From Chara braunii (lineage: Eukaryota > Streptophyta > Charophyceae > Charales > Characeae): a DNA stretch of 20,457 bases. The notes below the pieces were generated by a model. It was not told the origin of the DNA. It did no database searches and saw nothing but the letters and a program-made list of their open reading frames with translations. Where the stretch lies: assembly GCA_003427395.1 (NCBI GenBank), contig BFEA01000041.1, positions 2,833,963-2,854,419 of the forward strand. Reading direction: 5' to 3'. Positions 17,541-20,457 of the stretch are shown here, piece by piece. The number at the start of each line of letters is the position of its first letter. The first letter of the stretch is position 1. A program made the position numbers and the translations under genes.

Positions 17541-18180
17541 AAAAAAAAATTCGGATATCCTATCAAACGAAGACTAATGTTTCAAATTTCATATGCAGCA
17601 CAGATAAATTTAAGCAAAGTTCGACAAGAAGCAACAGATACTATAATGCACTCAGTAAGCAATGTCAACCTCACAACCGAAATGGTCAACCGGATGCGGG
17701 TGATGTTCAAAAAATCGAAAACAGTTAAAATCCTACACAATCACAGACAAATGACTGAAGTCGCACATGACTGTAGATGTAAGATCTCCCTACTACCAAA
17801 GACAAACTCGCATGTAGCATGTAGAGTGAGTGATATTGTAGATAATCAGCTACTTTAGAATGCAAAAAATGTACCACACATGAACAAAAAAGTAGGAAAA
17901 CAGAAGATCTATAGAGCTATCACGCAAACCATCGAGAGGATCCCACCAAACCTACGGCGAACAAAATTTGTGCAAATTGATTTATGATAGTGTTGTGAGG
18001 AAGTGGCCAAAACTACAATCAGTTCGAGATAACGAAGGTATGGAAAACCATAAATGAACTAAACACATTCATCAGATCACCATTGGACAGGAACACAGGA
18101 GAAACGTTTGTTGAATGTCCAAAAACTTTAATGTGGTTTGAAAAACGAGTTCATTCTTTTTTGAATCTACGCATTACGAG
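17541..18180 (+). pseudogene. Penelope-like element: CxC domain and upstream RT region
   Basis: A different frame (17577-17858) reads through VAHDCRCKISLLPK, with the two Cys codons at 17772-17774 and 17778-17780: a C-x-C motif between nuclease and RT. After a TAG at 17856, pieces in shifting frames remain recognisable as one protein: QTIERIPPNLRRTKF, then LIYDSVVRKWPKLQSV, then SPLDRNTGETFVECPKTLMW (about 18075-18135). The last resembles the segment just before RT motif 1 by position only. At least three frame breaks lie in this interval. Confidence 0.65.
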
Positions 18181-19471
18181 ATGATTCACAGATCGGAAAA
18201 TGATATTATCCAGGAGGTAAAAATGACGTACCAATCTTTTGGACTGGAAAAACTTGCGAAATGGGATGACAAAGATAACTACGGGAGCGCATACACAATT
18301 CCAAGAAACAAGGACGTCGCCAGAAGACGACCAATTGTACCTACGTATAACGAACCATCTAGACATGCTTCAAAAATCCTTGTCAGGGCAATAAATTTTA
18401 TGTGTAAAACATGAAAAGTTGGATTCGCTTTGGAAGGGACAAACCAATTAAATTCCAAGATTAAGAGATTGCAACAAAATGGTAGAGGAGCAATACGAAG
18501 ATAATGCCACACTTATATATACCACGCATGATGTAAATGATATGTTTTCGAATCTGGATCACGCACATATCATTTGCGCCATGCAGTGGATACTCAACAC
18601 AGTAAGAGAAAAAAGAAAAATTCATCTGTGCTACAAAACAAGAGCGAAATACATCAATTTTGACAAAGCGAATGTAACATACGGATGAAGATCGGTTAAA
18701 ATCGAGATACTACATGATCTTCTATATTATGATATTAAACATGCATACTTTAAAGTCTAGGGCAAGCTATTGAGGCAAGTCAAGGGTATTCCCATGGGGA
18801 AGGGATCCAACCCACCAATCGCTAACATGGTCTGTGCTTATGATGAGTACAAATGACAATTTGAAATTGGAATGGACAAAAAACTTGTGCATTGAATGAG
18901 ATTTGTCGATGATGTGATGATCGTAATCATAGCAAATAAAAACAACATCACAAAACCAGTTGAATGTATGAAATCGTTCACCACATGTTATCATTCATCG
19001 CTCAAATTGGAAAAAACATCAGATATCGAATGCACAGAATGAAACTACTTGGAAGTAAGAATAATGAAAAGAAATAACGAACCCCTCCTGAAGTGTACGC
19101 ATAGATTAAAGAATGAAGAGATGCTTCGGGAGGGGGTTTTGAGCTTTTTCTCTCTGAGATCTATCCGGCACTACAGGAGCGTGGGTTCGGTTAAAACCAA
19201 GGTGCTCACTGTACTTGGCACGCTACACAGAATGGTCGCTAATACGTACGACGCATGTGATTTACCAGCAGTAATGAAACTATATGCAGAAGAGTTACAT
19301 ATCATGAAGTACCCTTGGAGAGTATCACGAACGACATGGCTCACTTTTATCAGGAATTGTAAACATAATGAAATAAGAAAACACTTCTTAGAATTCCTAG
19401 AAGCAGAAGAAAAAAGCAATGGAGTGAAAGAAAGGAACAGACACGTGAATGAGAACAAACACGAACGATAA
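18181..19471 (+). pseudogene. Penelope-like reverse transcriptase, degenerate
   Basis: Motifs appear in order. A fingers block has GSAYTIPRNKDVARRRPIVP (18181-18414 frame). Motif A is DVNDMF at 18530-18547, with a catalytic Asp. Motif B is QVKGIPMGKGSNPPIANM from 18776. Motif C is FVDD at 18902-18913, with catalytic Asp pair. A thumb-like segment begins NYLEVRIMKR near 19043. The form 'QxxGIPMG...PPIANM' followed by RFVDD fits Penelope/telomerase-type RTs better than LINE or gypsy RTs. A shift lies between 18414 and 18479. In the second frame, stops are TGA at 18686, 18854, 18893 and 19040, and TAG at 18758. The last frame (19049-19471) is intact, ends TAA, and is Lys/Glu-rich. Confidence 0.85.
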
Positions 19472-20222
19472 ACACGCAACACCATCTCACACTACAGATT
19501 CTGAAATGCAAGAAGGAACCAAGCGACCACAAGAAGGATATAATTCTGAAAGTCCAAAAAAAGTTTCAGAAATATCTGAAATTGACCGCGCGGCCAGGGT
19601 AGATAAATCATCAACCCAGGTACCGACTCCGAAATATCTGAAACTGACCGCGCAGCCAGACTAGAGAACAAGAATATAACAACAAGACCTACCGTACAAA
19701 TTCCACAACATTGAAAGCGAGAAACGAAGCGAGCAAAAGACCGGGAATTTCGCACAAAGCAAAACAAATGAAACAATATGAAAATAAGATAGAAATAAAA
19801 TATAACGCACCTGAGAACCAAATCGAGCAAGAATTCACGCACACAAATCGCACAAACAAATAAACAGAGTTAGTATACATTCACAAATTTGTTCAGACAT
19901 CAGATACGTGACCACATTCAGAGGAAGGTTCGACAAGAAGGGTGAGACATATCGAGACAAGCGAAAGCTGGGACCAAGATGGAGGACTGATGACGACACG
20001 GACTTCGACACTGATGATGTGAGGAATCTGCATGCGGCTGGGATAGAAAGGACAAGAAGTACTTGGACCTTTGATAGAGTATATATATCAAGGATAGTGG
20101 CTGAGATGATTACCTGAGCAGTGAGGCAGAAGGGTAGACGACAAGTGGATTGTCGCATGCCATGGACAGGGCGTGTATACTGTGAAAGTAAAGCCTTGCA
20201 CGTGTTGTCCAATATTGCAAGT

Positions 20223-20224
<2 letters not shown>
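19472..20224. other. 3' flank of the Penelope-like element; short direct repeat, no clear gene
   Basis: GAAATATCTGAAA(T/C)TGACCGCGC(G/A)GCCAG is repeated at 19569 and 19631 (offset 62). At 19908-20117 a 69-codon frame (PRWRTDDDTDFDTDDV within) has protein-like but unassignable composition. No pseudo-LTR matching the 5' side of the Penelope-like element was found by eye, so its 3' boundary is unknown. Confidence 0.5.

Positions 20225-20284
<60 letters not shown>
20225..20284. repeat. (CT)n microsatellite
   Basis: About 60 bases of CT with one TTT interruption near 20271, followed by GCGCGCGCGC-rich sequence at about 20300. It is the nearest long microsatellite to the 3' end of the Penelope-like element. 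Confidence 0.95.
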
Positions 20285-20285
<1 letters not shown>

Positions 20286-20408
20286 GTGTCGCTCAGCTGC
20301 GCGCGCGCACTCCCGATGGTCCACGGTTCAGATATCAAATTGATCGGAACATACACTACACTTCATCGTCGTCGTCGTCTTGGGGGACGGTGAAGTTAGT
20401 TAGTTTGG

Positions 20409-20410
<2 letters not shown>
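20285..20410. other. Spacer between CT arrays
   Basis: A short unique stretch containing GCGCGCGCGC (about 20300) and four-fold GTC repeats (CGTCGTCGTCGTC, about 20367). No gene. Confidence 0.6.

Positions 20411-20457
<47 letters not shown>
20411..20457. repeat. (CT)n microsatellite at window end
   Basis: A CT run reaching the last base; its real length is unknown. Confidence 0.97.

Noticed and set aside
19835-20356. A 173-codon minus-strand frame
   Set aside because: Half of it is Arg-Glu from (CT)n and the rest shows no motif.

Overview
The window looks like nuclear, non-genic DNA from a eukaryote, dense in old transposable elements and simple repeats. I see no intact host gene, rRNA, tRNA, CRISPR array or bacterial-style operon. 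Long (AG/CT)n arrays occur at both window ends and at 12.8, 13.5-13.8 and 20.2 kb. There are also long A/T runs and remnants of five transposon classes, all carrying stops and frameshifts. The mixture (a Ty3/gypsy element, a zf-RVT-type plant-like LINE, a pogo-type DNA transposon, an initiator-Met-type primer-binding site, and a Penelope-like element with its nuclease at the N-terminus) fits the green lineage. A charophyte-like alga is my best guess, but that is inference and cannot be proven from this sequence.

Layout. 1-900: (AG)n, a palindrome, a poly-A run, no gene. 1160-4650 (minus strand): decayed Ty3/gypsy gag, protease and pre-RT linker, broken off at 1083-1184 by a fragment of a 521-bp foldback family. 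4690-6140: AT-rich DNA with four diverged copies of a ~42-bp motif, then ~400 bp almost free of C on the plus strand, then tandem copies of a ~124-bp unit. 6420-6600: an element sharing its end with one at 14.55-14.64 kb. 7280-9900 (plus): 5'-truncated LINE ORF2 (RT, C-terminal region, zf-RVT). 10.3-11.5 kb: unrecognised coding-like sequence with a 133-bp tandem duplication. 11.76-12.88 kb (minus): broken pogo-type transposase. 12.85-14.2 kb: several tandem repeats and (CT)n blocks. 14.55-14.96 kb: large hairpin, 18-bp palindrome and a primer-binding site. 14.95-19.47 kb (plus): a degenerate Penelope-like element. 19.47-20.46 kb: short repeats and (CT)n.

The main discovery is the Penelope-like element. 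A GIY-YIG endonuclease domain lies upstream of a CxC motif and the RT, which is the permuted order known for the Chlamys/Naiad clades. Two 521-bp hairpin-forming elements (15734-16254 and 16561-17081) are inserted in it. Each has CAAC...GTTG ends and an apparent 2-bp target duplication. The first sits exactly between the GIY-equivalent and YIG halves of the nuclease active site. Conceptually removing each insert plus one duplicated dinucleotide rejoins the reading frame. A third, truncated copy of the family lies at 1083-1184. The window is therefore a nested record of several mobile-element generations.
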